Shown here piece after piece: positions 28,520-35,775 of a stretch of 42,455 bases of DNA. This stretch comes from Pseudolabrys sp. (GTDB lineage Bacteria; Pseudomonadota; Alphaproteobacteria; Rhizobiales; Xanthobacteraceae), in assembly GCA_030655215.1 (NCBI GenBank), contig JAURVZ010000031.1:1-42455 (forward strand), given 5' to 3'. A program made the translations under genes and the position numbers. Under the pieces are notes generated by a model. The model had not been told where the DNA came from and searched no databases. It saw only the letters and a list, made by a program, of their open reading frames with translations. Every line of letters begins with the position of its first letter. Position 1 is the stretch's first letter.

Positions 28520-29392
28520 TTGAACATTATTTCGTTGTTTCGGCGCAGACAGCCGCGCCCGGCTCGGGAAGCGCAGCGCCCGCCCGCGCCCAATGCGCCG
28601 GGTGAAGCGCGTCCGATCATTGCTGCGGCGCAGCCGGCCAGCAAGACCCGGGGCGACGCCAAGGCGGCGCGGAATTACCTGGCCGCGCACAATATCGAAA
28701 AGAGCTTCGGCGCCCGCAAGGTCGTCAAGGGCGTCACGCTCTATGTACGGCGCGGCGAGGCGGTGGGGCTGCTCGGCCCGAACGGCGCCGGCAAGACGAC
28801 CGTGTTCTACATGATCACCGGGCTGATCAAGGCCGACCGCGGCCGCATTGAACTCGACGGCTACGACGTCACCGTGTTGCCCATGTATCAGCGCGCCCGG
28901 CTTGGTATCGGCTATTTGCCGCAGGAAGCCTCGATTTTCCGCGGGCTGAACGTCGAAGATAATATTCGCGCCGTTCTCGAAGTGGTCGAACCTGACAGGC
29001 GGCGGCGCGAAGCCGATCTGAATGCACTGCTGGAAGAGTTTAATATTACGCGCCTGCGCAAGACGCCGACCATCGCGCTGTCCGGCGGCGAACGCCGCCG
29101 CGTTGAAATCGCCCGCGCTCTGGCGACACGGCCGAGCTACATGCTGCTGGACGAACCCTTCGCCGGTATCGATCCGATTGCCGTCGGCGACATTCAGCAG
29201 CTCGTGCGGCATCTGACCAATCGCGGCATCGGTGTGCTGATTACCGACCACAATGTCCGCGAGACGCTCGGACTGACCGACCGCGCCTACATCATCTATT
29301 CCGGCGAAGTGCTGATGGAGGGCCGCCCGGAGGATATCGTGAATAACCCTGATGTCCGGCGGCTCTATCTGGGCGAGGAATTCCGGCTCTAG
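28520..29392 (+). CDS. lptB: LPS export ABC transporter ATP-binding protein LptB
   Basis: Cytoplasmic ATPase powering LPS extraction by LptFG. From the TTG at 28520 the protein is 290 residues: a ~55-residue Arg/Pro/Ala-rich N-terminal extension, then the ABC domain. Walker A is GPNGAGKTT, Q-loop region LPQEASIFRG, signature LSGGERRR, Walker B YMLLDEPFAGID, and H-loop TDHNVRET. The open frame continues upstream to 28211 inside lptA but is antisense-free filler, and the TTG with GGGG upstream is preferred. E. coli LptB is ~241 residues, so the extension is an addition, seen in related rhizobia too. A family C repeat begins at its stop. Confidence 0.94.
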   Translation: MNIISLFRRRQPRPAREAQRPPAPNAPGEARPIIAAAQPASKTRGDAKAARNYLAAHNIEKSFGARKVVKGVTLYVRRGEAVGLLGPNGAGKTTVFYMITGLIKADRGRIELDGYDVTVLPMYQRARLGIGYLPQEASIFRGLNVEDNIRAVLEVVEPDRRRREADLNALLEEFNITRLRKTPTIALSGGERRRVEIARALATRPSYMLLDEPFAGIDPIAVGDIQQLVRHLTNRGIGVLITDHNVRETLGLTDRAYIIYSGEVLMEGRPEDIVNNPDVRRLYLGEEFRL

Positions 29393-29453
29393 AGCGTTTT
29401 CGAGCGAAGTGGGAACCGGTTCGCGTGAAGAAAACGCGACAACAAAGAATCTA
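29393..29453. repeat. Dispersed hairpin repeat, family C copy 2
   Basis: AGCGTTTTCGAGCGAAGTGG ... CCGGTTCGCGTGAAGAAAACGCG ... AATCTA, closely matching the copy at 24841-24899. GCGTTTTC/GAAAACGC form the hairpin. It starts directly after the lptB TAG stop (29390-29392), before rpoN. Confidence 0.9.
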
Positions 29454-29570
29454 GAGTCGGCAAAAGGGCGGCGGGCGCGCGCCTATACCCTAGCTTGCAG
29501 AGTTTTGTGCTGAAAATTTACGCAATGCTGCGGTGCGGAATCTCATACCGCACGCGCCAAAGACCTGCTA

Positions 29571-29576
29571 TATAAT
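29571..29576 (+). promoter_or_regulatory. Possible -10 box upstream of rpoN
   Basis: A perfect TATAAT hexamer lies 43 bp before the rpoN ATG, in an AT-rich patch (CTATATAATTCAAG). I see no convincing -35 box at 17 bp spacing. Together with the 226-bp gap and the family C repeat, it suggests that rpoN may have its own promoter in addition to the lpt operon. Confidence 0.35.
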
Positions 29577-29618
29577 TCAAGCAAGAATCGGACCAGTTTC
29601 CGCCGGGAAACCCCATAG

Positions 29619-31157
29619 ATGGCGTTGTCGCAACGACTCGAGTTCCGTCAGAGCCAAGCGCTGGTGATGACGCCGCAGCTGATGCAAGCCATCAAGCTGC
29701 TGCAACTGTCCAGCCTGGATCTGGCCGCCTATGTCGAAGGTGAGCTCGAGCGTAACCCGCTGCTCGAACGCGCCGGCGACGACGATGGCCCGTCCGCCGC
29801 TCCCGAGCAGGATGCATCTTCCGATTTCGAAGGCGGCGACACGGGCCATGAAGCCAGCGTCTCTGATGACTGGGCTGGCGCCGAGATGGAGACCAGCCGC
29901 TCCTCGATGGAGCAAGGCCTCGGCACCGAGCTCGAGAATGTCTTCCCCGACGATAACAGCGAGAAGTCCGCAGCGACCGATACGCCGCCGCCCGCCTATA
30001 CCGAATGGTCGGGCTCCGGCACCGGCGGTGAAGACGGCGGCTACAACCTCGAGGCCTTCGTCACCGCCGAGATCACGCTGGGCGATCATCTGAGCGAGCA
30101 AATGGCGCTGGCGATCAGCGATCCGGTTCAGCGCATGATCGGCCAATACCTGATCGATATGGTCGACGAGACCGGTTACCTGATCGGCGACCTGCAAACC
30201 GTCGCCGACAAGCTTGGCGCGCCGCTGAGTGAAGTCGAGAAAGTGCTCAGCGTCCTGCAGGCGCTCGATCCCGCCGGTGTCTGTGCGCGCAGCCTGACTG
30301 AATGCCTGGCGCTGCAACTGAAAGAACGTAACCGCTTCGACCCGGCGATGCGCGCGCTGGTCGAGAACCTGCCGCTGCTGGCCAAGCGCGATCTCGCCGC
30401 GCTTCGCCGCATCTGCGCTGTCGATGAGGAAGACCTCGTCGACATGGTCGCGGAGATTCGCAACCTCAATCCGAAGCCGGGCCTCGCCTTCGGGTCGACG
30501 CTCGTGCAGCCGATCGTGCCGGACGTGTTCGTGCGCGCGGCGCCGAACGGCAGTTGGCAGGTCGAATTGAATTCCGACACCTTGCCGAAAGTGCTGATCA
30601 GCCAGCGCTATCATGCGCAGGTGTCGAAAACGACGAAGAACGACAAGGACAAAACCTATCTCGCCGATTGCCTGCAAACCGCGACATGGCTTGTGCGCGC
30701 GCTCGATCAGCGCGCAAAGACGATCCTGAAAGTCTCAAGCGAAATCGTGCGGCAGCAGGACGGCTTCTTCGTCAAGGGCGTGCAGCATTTGCGGCCGCTG
30801 AACCTGAAGACGGTGGCCGATGCCATCGGCATGCATGAGTCGACCCTGTCGCGTGTCACCGCCAACAAATACATGGCGACCAGCCGCGGCATTTTTGAAC
30901 TGAAGTATTTCTTCACCTCATCGATTGCGGCTGCCGATGGCGGCGATGCGCATTCCGCCGAAGCGGTGCGTCATCGCATCCGCCAACTGATCGACGCCGA
31001 GCCCGCGGCCGATGTTTTGTCCGACGATACCATCGTCGATAAATTGCGCGAGGCTGGTATCGATATCGCGCGCCGCACCGTCGCCAAATATCGCGAGGCT
31101 ATGCGGATACCATCGTCAGTGCAGCGCCGCCGCGAGAAGCAAGCCGCGAATGCGTGA
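29619..31157 (+). CDS. rpoN: RNA polymerase sigma-54 factor
   Basis: Alternative sigma factor for nitrogen, carbon and other regulons; needs bacterial enhancer-binding activators. Of 512 residues, region I is the Gln/Leu-rich QALVMTPQLMQAIKLLQLSS (about 14-33), followed by an acidic region II (about 50-140, rich in Glu/Asp/Ser). Next come the core-binding domain, the helix-turn-helix (TVADAIGMHESTLSRVTANKY) and the RpoN box ARRTVAKYRE near residue 490. ATG at 29619. It precedes hpf and ptsN, the usual rpoN neighbours. Confidence 0.97.
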   Translation: MALSQRLEFRQSQALVMTPQLMQAIKLLQLSSLDLAAYVEGELERNPLLERAGDDDGPSAAPEQDASSDFEGGDTGHEASVSDDWAGAEMETSRSSMEQGLGTELENVFPDDNSEKSAATDTPPPAYTEWSGSGTGGEDGGYNLEAFVTAEITLGDHLSEQMALAISDPVQRMIGQYLIDMVDETGYLIGDLQTVADKLGAPLSEVEKVLSVLQALDPAGVCARSLTECLALQLKERNRFDPAMRALVENLPLLAKRDLAALRRICAVDEEDLVDMVAEIRNLNPKPGLAFGSTLVQPIVPDVFVRAAPNGSWQVELNSDTLPKVLISQRYHAQVSKTTKNDKDKTYLADCLQTATWLVRALDQRAKTILKVSSEIVRQQDGFFVKGVQHLRPLNLKTVADAIGMHESTLSRVTANKYMATSRGIFELKYFFTSSIAAADGGDAHSAEAVRHRIRQLIDAEPAADVLSDDTIVDKLREAGIDIARRTVAKYREAMRIPSSVQRRREKQAANA

Positions 31158-31353
31158 TGGTATGCCAATCGTTAATGAGGCATCGTTTCAGCGAAACTCA
31201 ATTCCTTCTCCTGGCAAGGCCCACGCAGCAAAATTCGACCATTGACGTGAGGGACGATTCGCGGATGATGTGATGAGTTCGCTTTCGAAAATGGTGCGGT
31301 TAGGCCGCGGTACGTTCGCCACGGACATCGCACCCGACAAGGAGGCTCCAAGT

Positions 31354-31665
31354 ATGCCTTTACGTGTCTCGGGACAAAACATCAGCATCGGTGCATCGCT
31401 ACAGCAACGCATTACCGACCGCGTTGAAGAAGCAACTTCAAAATATTTCAGAGGCGGCTATACCGGCCACGCGACCATCGGCCGCGATGGCTTCGGGTTT
31501 CGGACTGAATGCGTTTTGCATCTCGATTCGGGGGCGTCATTGGAAGCCGAGGGCATGGCTGCGGACGCCTATGACAGCGCCGACCAGGCCGCCGGTCACA
31601 TCGAAAAGCGGCTTCGCCGCTACAAGCGCAAGCTTAAGGACAATCAGGCCCGCCGCGGCGGATAA
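31354..31665 (+). CDS. hpf: Ribosome hibernation factor, short HPF/RaiA domain
   Basis: A 103-residue protein of the HPF/sigma-54 modulation family, which binds the 30S subunit A/P sites and inactivates ribosomes in stationary phase. Visible are MPLRVSGQNISIGASLQQRI, HATIGRDGFGFRTECVLH and DQAAGHIEKRLRRYKRKLKD. The start at 31354 is chosen for the perfect AGGAGG 8 nt upstream; a longer frame from 31270 is not needed. Most alphaproteobacterial HPFs are the long form (~190-200 residues) with a C-terminal dimerisation domain. Here it is missing, and only 154 bp follow before ptsN. It would pair ribosomes differently, or be a shortened remnant. Confidence 0.87.
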   Translation: MPLRVSGQNISIGASLQQRITDRVEEATSKYFRGGYTGHATIGRDGFGFRTECVLHLDSGASLEAEGMAADAYDSADQAAGHIEKRLRRYKRKLKDNQARRGG

Positions 31666-31818
31666 ACCGGGCAAATACGTCTATAAATGCCAGAAAATGC
31701 GGCAACTTCAGCCGCATCGCGGCCATTGACGCCGCCCGGTGCCCTGATATGGTCCGCGCCATTCACACCCCCAGTAACCCGATATGAACCCCGGCGCCGC
31801 CGCTTACGTTCTTTGGAC

Positions 31819-32292
31819 ATGTCCATGACGCTCACCGATCTCGTTGCGCCAAGCGCGATCATCCCAGCGCTCAAGGTCAACGCCAAGAAGCAGGCGATCC
31901 AGGAATTGTCGGCGCGCGCCGCTGAACTGACCGGGCAGAACGAAAAAGCAATTCTGGAAATTCTGCTGCAACGCGAGAAGCTCGGCTCGACGGCGGTCGG
32001 TAATGGCGTTGCCATTCCGCATGGCAAACTGCCGAAGCTCGGCCGCCTGTTTGGTTTGTTCGCGCGGCTCGAACGGCCGATCGATTTCGAAGCGCTCGAT
32101 TCGCGGCCGGTGGATTTGATCTTCCTGTTGCTGGCGCCGGAAGCGGCCGGCGCCGATCATCTCAAGGCGCTGGCGCGCGTTGCGCGTCTGCTGCGCGATC
32201 AAGAGATCGCCCGCAAGCTGCGTGAGTCGAGCGACATGGATGCGCTGTATGCGGTGTTGTCGATGTCGCCGGCGAGCAGCAGCGCGGCTTAG
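31819..32292 (+). CDS. ptsN: Nitrogen regulatory PTS EIIA protein PtsN
   Basis: EIIA-Ntr of the nitrogen phosphotransferase system, phosphorylated on His by NPr and coupling nitrogen and carbon state to K+ transport and other targets. A protein of 157 residues with the active-site His in VGNGVAIPHGKLPKL and the typical LIFLLLAPEAAGADHLKALARVARLL. Starts at 31819 (MSMTLTDLVAPS) or two codons later are equally plausible; the longer frame to 31687 reads through the hpf-ptsN spacer. A strong bidirectional terminator follows. Confidence 0.93.
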   Translation: MSMTLTDLVAPSAIIPALKVNAKKQAIQELSARAAELTGQNEKAILEILLQREKLGSTAVGNGVAIPHGKLPKLGRLFGLFARLERPIDFEALDSRPVDLIFLLLAPEAAGADHLKALARVARLLRDQEIARKLRESSDMDALYAVLSMSPASSSAA

Positions 32293-32312
32293 TTCAACGT
32301 TCATGTAACAAA

Positions 32313-32341
32313 AAAAGCGCAGCCGAGATGGCTGCGCTTTT
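32313..32341. terminator. Bidirectional intrinsic terminator between ptsN and the DUF1150 gene
   Basis: The 12-bp arms AAAAGCGCAGCC (32313-32324) and GGCTGCGCTTTT (32330-32341) enclose a 5-nt loop (GAGAT), with A/T runs on both sides. It lies 21 nt after the ptsN stop and 43 nt from the convergent DUF1150 stop, so it serves both. Confidence 0.93.
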
Positions 32342-32383
32342 GTCATTTTAGCGCGCGTCGACGTTGCGCGCACGTTGAGCGAA

Positions 32384-32659
32384 TTAATGCACGCTCACGG
32401 CCTCGAGCTCATTGCTCCAGGCGCTGGCAATGGCCGATTCGCGCGTGTCGGTCAGCATGATCGGCGTACCGTCCGCCGCATGCAGCGAGAACAGTGTCAC
32501 GCCGGGCGCGATCTCTGGCGCCTGCGGGAACATACCGGCGACGTCTTCGGAACGGATCGCTTTGACATATGCCAGGCGCCCATCGCCGAGATGCGCCAGG
32601 GCATCCTGCGTGATGATGGGGTTGGCCGAATTCGTTTCAGTCTGCTTAGAGCTATTCAT
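32384..32659 (-). CDS. DUF1150 family protein
   Basis: Small conserved alphaproteobacterial protein of 91 residues, about 9.7 kDa, unknown function. The pattern ALAHLGDGRLAYVKAIRSEDV, FSLHAADGTPIMLTDTRESAIASAWSNEL is typical of DUF1150. An AAGGA/GAGGG ribosome site precedes the ATG. It follows hsp20 by 65 bp on the same strand, so it may be co-transcribed from the heat-shock promoter and under the same stress control. Confidence 0.9.
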   Translation of the reverse strand: MNSSKQTETNSANPIITQDALAHLGDGRLAYVKAIRSEDVAGMFPQAPEIAPGVTLFSLHAADGTPIMLTDTRESAIASAWSNELEAVSVH

Positions 32660-32724
32660 GGCCCTCGATCCTTTCCTATTGAACGCTAACGCGGTCGAGT
32701 CCTGTTGTTTCCGTCAAAAGTCCG

Positions 32725-33150
32725 TCATTCCAGGTCATTGATGGCGATTGTCTTTACGAACCGTTCCGGTTGGGGCCGGATCAGGTCAATCGACAGCAAC
32801 CCGTTCTTTAAATCGGCGCCAAGAACCTCCATGCCGTCGGCCAGCACGAAGGTGCGCTGGAACTGGCGTGCGGCGATGCCGCGATGCAGGAAGTGGCGTG
32901 ATTTGTCGTCCTGCTGACGCCCGCGGATCACCAACTGGCTTTCCTCGATGCAGACGTCGAGCTGATCCCGGGTAAATCCGGCGACGGCGAGCGTGATGCG
33001 CAACCGCTCCGGATTGTCCGTATCGCGCGCCAGCCGCTCTATATTGTAGGGCGGATAGCCATCGGCTCCCTTGGTGACGCGGTCGAGCAAGCGCTCGATC
33101 TCGTCGAAGCCGAGCAGGAACGGGCTGGATAGTGACGGCACTCGTGACAT
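32725..33150 (-). CDS. Small heat-shock protein Hsp20 (alpha-crystallin type)
   Basis: ATP-independent chaperone that holds unfolded proteins. Length 141 residues: N-arm MSRVPSLSSPFLLGFDEIERLLD, then the alpha-crystallin domain (NPERLRITLAVAGFTRDQLDVCIEESQLVIRG) and the C-terminal IDLIRPQPE tail with an IxL/I-like end. The start at 33150 is selected because it sits just after the SD-bearing hairpin of a ROSE leader. The open frame to 33207 only reads through that leader. It is followed by DUF1150. Confidence 0.93.
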   Translation of the reverse strand: MSRVPSLSSPFLLGFDEIERLLDRVTKGADGYPPYNIERLARDTDNPERLRITLAVAGFTRDQLDVCIEESQLVIRGRQQDDKSRHFLHRGIAARQFQRTFVLADGMEVLGADLKNGLLSIDLIRPQPERFVKTIAINDLE

Positions 33151-33240
33151 GGTCTCAAAGTCCTCGCTTCGAAGCGACTTTGATGAGGCCCCCTTCGGGC
33201 ACCTCATAACTTGACGGCAATCTGCCGCCCTGTTGCGTCT
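33151..33240 (-). ncRNA. ROSE-type RNA thermometer in the hsp20 5' leader
   Basis: About 85-90 nt of leader can fold into three successive hairpins on the minus strand. Hairpin 1 is GGCGGCA/TGCCGTC. Hairpin 2 is TGAGGTGCCC paired to GGGGGCCTCA. Hairpin 3 (33156-33182) pairs CAAAG with CTTTG and TCGCT (33173-33177) with the Shine-Dalgarno AGGA (33161-33164), leaving one G bulged. This is the ROSE U(U/C)GCU anti-SD arrangement, placed 10 nt before the ATG of a small heat-shock gene. ROSE elements are established for rhizobial hsp genes. Melting would free the SD at high temperature. Confidence 0.88.
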
Positions 33241-33270
33241 AATATGGGCAGGGTGGGTTAAAGGTTCAAG
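33241..33270 (-). promoter_or_regulatory. Heat-shock (sigma-32, RpoH) promoter for hsp20
   Basis: On the minus strand CTTGAA (33265-33270) and CCCATATT (33241-33248) are separated by 16 nt, close to the sigma-32 consensus CTTGAA...CCCCATNT. A transcript starting around 33234 would carry essentially only the ROSE leader before hsp20. Confidence 0.75.
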
Positions 33271-33328
33271 AACACCGGCGGGCGGGCAAATTATTGATTT
33301 TCGGGCGGTTTTCTCGGAATTCGGGGCC

Positions 33329-33421
33329 GTAGCCCGGGTGAAGCGCAGCGGAACCCGGGGGATCAGGCAAACTCCGGACCTCGTACCGGTCCCGGGTTTC
33401 GCTATCGCTCACCCGGGCTAC
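33329..33421. repeat. Palindromic dispersed repeat, family D (93 bp)
   Basis: Perfect 13-bp inverted ends GTAGCCCGGGTGA (33329-33341) and TCACCCGGGCTAC (33409-33421), with a second inner pairing around two CCCGGG boxes (GCAGCGGAACCCGGGG, and CCCGGGTTTCGCT). I recognise the GTAGCCCGG palindrome as a widely dispersed bacterial repeat type. It lies in the divergent region between hsp20 and the cell wall hydrolase gene. Confidence 0.88.
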
Positions 33422-33725
33422 AACAAGCGAACGCGCACGATGTTAATGCGTCTATGCGCATTCAGAATTGCTTTGTGCATGCATGACATCTGATTTCATT
33501 TCATGAATCGCGCAATGACAAACACAGGCATCAACGCATCGCGGTTCCCGGTTTAACTCAAATTCGTTAAATCGGCCCGGAAACACTGGTTAATTTAACC
33601 GTGCATCTTTGCCTTGTTGATTCAAAAATTTCCTAAAACTCTATCCATTCTGTTTTCCTTCTCTACGATCACCGCTGTTCGACCGAGCAAAAAGAATTCA
33701 TTCGGCGACAGTGGGAGCGTAAATC
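33422..33725. other. AT-rich upstream region of the cell wall hydrolase gene
   Basis: 304 bp with no recognisable gene. The sequence becomes AT-rich from about 33480 (runs such as TTAATTTAACC and CAAAAATTTCC), as expected for a promoter area, but I cannot fix a -35/-10 pair. Confidence 0.5.
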
Positions 33726-35015
33726 GTGTTGACGCGTAGCATCGATGCCGACTCGTTCGGTCCGACTTTCGAAGAAAAGATTTTCATCAACGGCAAGCGC
33801 GTCTGCATTGCCTTTGCGATTGCCGCGCTCGGCATTAGCGGCCTCGATTTGATGAATGTGCCGGTGCTGGAAACCAGTGCGGCCGCCATTCGCGACAGCC
33901 GCCAGAATTACGCGGAGATCCCGAACCGCATTCTCGGTGCCATCCGTGAGATTTCGGTGGTGCCGGAACAGTCGGTCATTGTCGCCATTCCGCGCGATAC
34001 CAACGCGCCGAAAATTGCTGCCGCGCCAGTCCAGAAATTTGCCGCCGCCAAGAGCGATACCAAGATCGACGCGCCGGTCGCGCCGCCGAAGCCTGCTATG
34101 TCCCCCGTTGCCGCTGCCCGCATTGCGATGGCTGCCCCGCCGCCAGCTGCGCCGGTTTCCCAGGTGAATGCCGTCTTCAAATCGGGCATCTCGCCAATGG
34201 CTGAGCTGGCCGATGCGCGTCACGCCGATGCGATCGAATTCGCCATGGCGTCGCCCGCGGCGATGGATAGTTTCAAGAGCGTTTCCTACACGCCGAGCCT
34301 GTCGTCGAATGCGATGATGACGCCGGAAGCCGCGCCGCGCCGCGATGAGTCGATCAAGCTCGCCAGCATTTCGCCGACCGCGATGCCTGACAACAGCACC
34401 AGCGAAACGCCGGTCTCTGCTGCATTGCTGCCGTTGCCGCCGTTAATACCGTTGAAAATGTTACCGTTGCCGCCGCCGGCGCCGGGCGTACCGCCGCCGT
34501 CGCCAGCGCAGCGCCTCAAGCTCGAAGGCAAGGACTACGCCAAGGCCGAGAAATGCCTCGCCAATGCGATCTATTTCGAGGCGCGCAGCGAGCCGGTGCG
34601 CGGCCAGATGGCCGTCGCGCAGGTGGTCGTCAACCGCGCCTTCTCAGGCTTCTATCCGAACGACATTTGCGGCGTCGTCTATCAGAACGCGCACCGTCAC
34701 TTGTCCTGCCAGTTCACCTTTGCCTGCGACGGCAAGAGCAAGGCAATCACCGAACGTGGCCACTGGGCGCGCGCCCACCGCATCGCCAAGCAGACGCTGG
34801 AAGGGCAGATTTACGTGCCGGAAGTCGGCAAGTCGACGCACTACCACGCGATGTATGTGAGCCCGAACTGGGTGCGTGAGATGAAGAAGAATGTGCGCTA
34901 CGGCCTGCACACGTTCTATCGCCCGTTTGCCTGGGGTAATGGCGAAGAGGAGCCGGTCTGGGGCCACCCGTCGCTGCTGACGGCGAGCGCGAATACCGGC
35001 GCGAAGAAGAAGTAA
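33726..35015 (+). CDS. SleB/CwlJ-type cell wall hydrolase, membrane anchored
   Basis: A 429-residue protein: short cytoplasmic N-terminus, a hydrophobic segment (about 28-42, VCIAFAIAALGISGL) that probably anchors it or serves as a signal, a long Pro/Ala-rich low-complexity region (about 90-265), and a C-terminal Hydrolase_2 domain in the last ~155 residues. The domain has the catalytic-Glu motif NAIYFEARSEPVRGQMAVAQVVVNRA, then HRHLSCQFTFACDG and STHYHAMYV. Such enzymes cleave peptidoglycan glycan strands; in alphaproteobacteria there are no spores, so it acts in growth or remodelling. GTG start, GGGAG 8 nt upstream. A hairpin terminator follows. Confidence 0.87.
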   Translation: MLTRSIDADSFGPTFEEKIFINGKRVCIAFAIAALGISGLDLMNVPVLETSAAAIRDSRQNYAEIPNRILGAIREISVVPEQSVIVAIPRDTNAPKIAAAPVQKFAAAKSDTKIDAPVAPPKPAMSPVAAARIAMAAPPPAAPVSQVNAVFKSGISPMAELADARHADAIEFAMASPAAMDSFKSVSYTPSLSSNAMMTPEAAPRRDESIKLASISPTAMPDNSTSETPVSAALLPLPPLIPLKMLPLPPPAPGVPPPSPAQRLKLEGKDYAKAEKCLANAIYFEARSEPVRGQMAVAQVVVNRAFSGFYPNDICGVVYQNAHRHLSCQFTFACDGKSKAITERGHWARAHRIAKQTLEGQIYVPEVGKSTHYHAMYVSPNWVREMKKNVRYGLHTFYRPFAWGNGEEEPVWGHPSLLTASANTGAKKK

Positions 35016-35035
35016 ATCTCTTCAAACGGAGCATT

Positions 35036-35065
35036 AAAAAAGCCGCCCGAGAGGGCGGCTTTTTT
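35036..35065. terminator. Bidirectional intrinsic terminator between the cell wall hydrolase and tRNA-Ala
   Basis: Perfect 13-bp arms AAAAAAGCCGCCC (35036-35048) and GGGCGGCTTTTTT (35053-35065) around a GAGA loop. The T-run is long on plus and the A-run serves the minus strand. It sits 21 nt after the hydrolase stop and 7 nt from the 3' end of the minus-strand tRNA-Ala. Confidence 0.95.
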
Positions 35066-35071
35066 TAAGTT

Positions 35072-35147
35072 TGGTGGAGCCAGGCGGGATCGAACCGCCG
35101 ACCTCCTGCATGCCATGCAGGCGCTCTCCCAGCTGAGCTATGGCCCC
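35072..35147 (-). tRNA. tRNA-Ala (anticodon GGC)
   Basis: A 76-nt gene read on minus: acceptor GGGGCCA/TGGCTCC, D arm AGCTCAGCTGGGAGAGC, anticodon stem CCTGC/GCAGG with loop ATGGCAT giving anticodon GGC (plus 35112-35114), T arm GGTTCGATCC and an encoded CCA. It reads GCC/GCU alanine codons. Confidence 0.98.
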
Positions 35148-35205
35148 GTTACGCAGTTCAGTAGTCGTAAACTCTTAAAAAAGCAAAGCCTCAGATTGAA
35201 GAAGA

Positions 35206-35625
35206 TTACTGCTCTTCTTCCTTTTCGATCCCGTCGCCGATGATGTCGGTAACGTCCGGATCGCCGTCTTCCTGTTCTTCGATGAAGGCGGCATCGTCAA
35301 GGCTCTCATCGTCCCCTTCGATCTCGTCGTCCTCGGAAAGGTCGCCGGTCGCGCCGCCTTTTTTCTTCTTGCCGCCCTGCTGTTCGGCTTCGGCGTCCTC
35401 GAGCGAGACGAATTCTGCGTCCTGCGTCTCCGGCACCAGCGTTTCGGTCTCGGCGGCTGGGGCGGCACGTGCGGCTTCCGGCCGCGAGCGCGACTGGACC
35501 GGCGCGATGATCGGAACAACCTTGCCCGTATAGGGCGAAATCACCGGCGACTTGCCCAGGTCGTAGAATTTACGGCCGGTGTCCGGGCAGATGCGCTTGG
35601 TGCCAAGTTCAGTTTTTGCAGCCAC
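35206..35625 (-). CDS. TIGR02300 family FYDLN acidic protein
   Basis: A 139-residue alphaproteobacterial protein of unknown function. The N-terminus has the conserved GTKRICPDTGRKFYDLGKSP motif (the FYDLN domain, with Cys13 in a zinc-ribbon-like half) and ends at KVVPII. The rest is highly acidic low complexity (Glu/Asp runs near 95-139) with a KKKK patch. The start is GTG at 35625 with GAGGAAA 9 nt upstream. It lies between tRNA-Ala and aroA, divergent from aroA. Confidence 0.93.
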   Translation of the reverse strand: MAAKTELGTKRICPDTGRKFYDLGKSPVISPYTGKVVPIIAPVQSRSRPEAARAAPAAETETLVPETQDAEFVSLEDAEAEQQGGKKKKGGATGDLSEDDEIEGDDESLDDAAFIEEQEDGDPDVTDIIGDGIEKEEEQ

Positions 35626-35775
35626 GATCGAGTTTCCTCGGAAATGCCGTTGAAATGATGGGCTTCACTTGGCTAGTTGCGAAGCCGCTGTCAATAGCAA
35701 CCCTCAGATGACGGCCTGAGCAGGTGCATGGTAGGAGGGCGCTCTCTTGCCACTTTTCGCCCAAGGATACCGCCC

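Noticed and set aside
31666..31818. Frameshifted HPF C-terminal domain
   Set aside because: No frame in the 154-bp gap shows the conserved C-domain pattern, and the space is too short for it.
33570..33600. CtrA-type TTAA-N7-TTAA site before the cell wall hydrolase
   Set aside because: TTAA boxes occur but with a spacing of 10 rather than 7; only a half-site matches.
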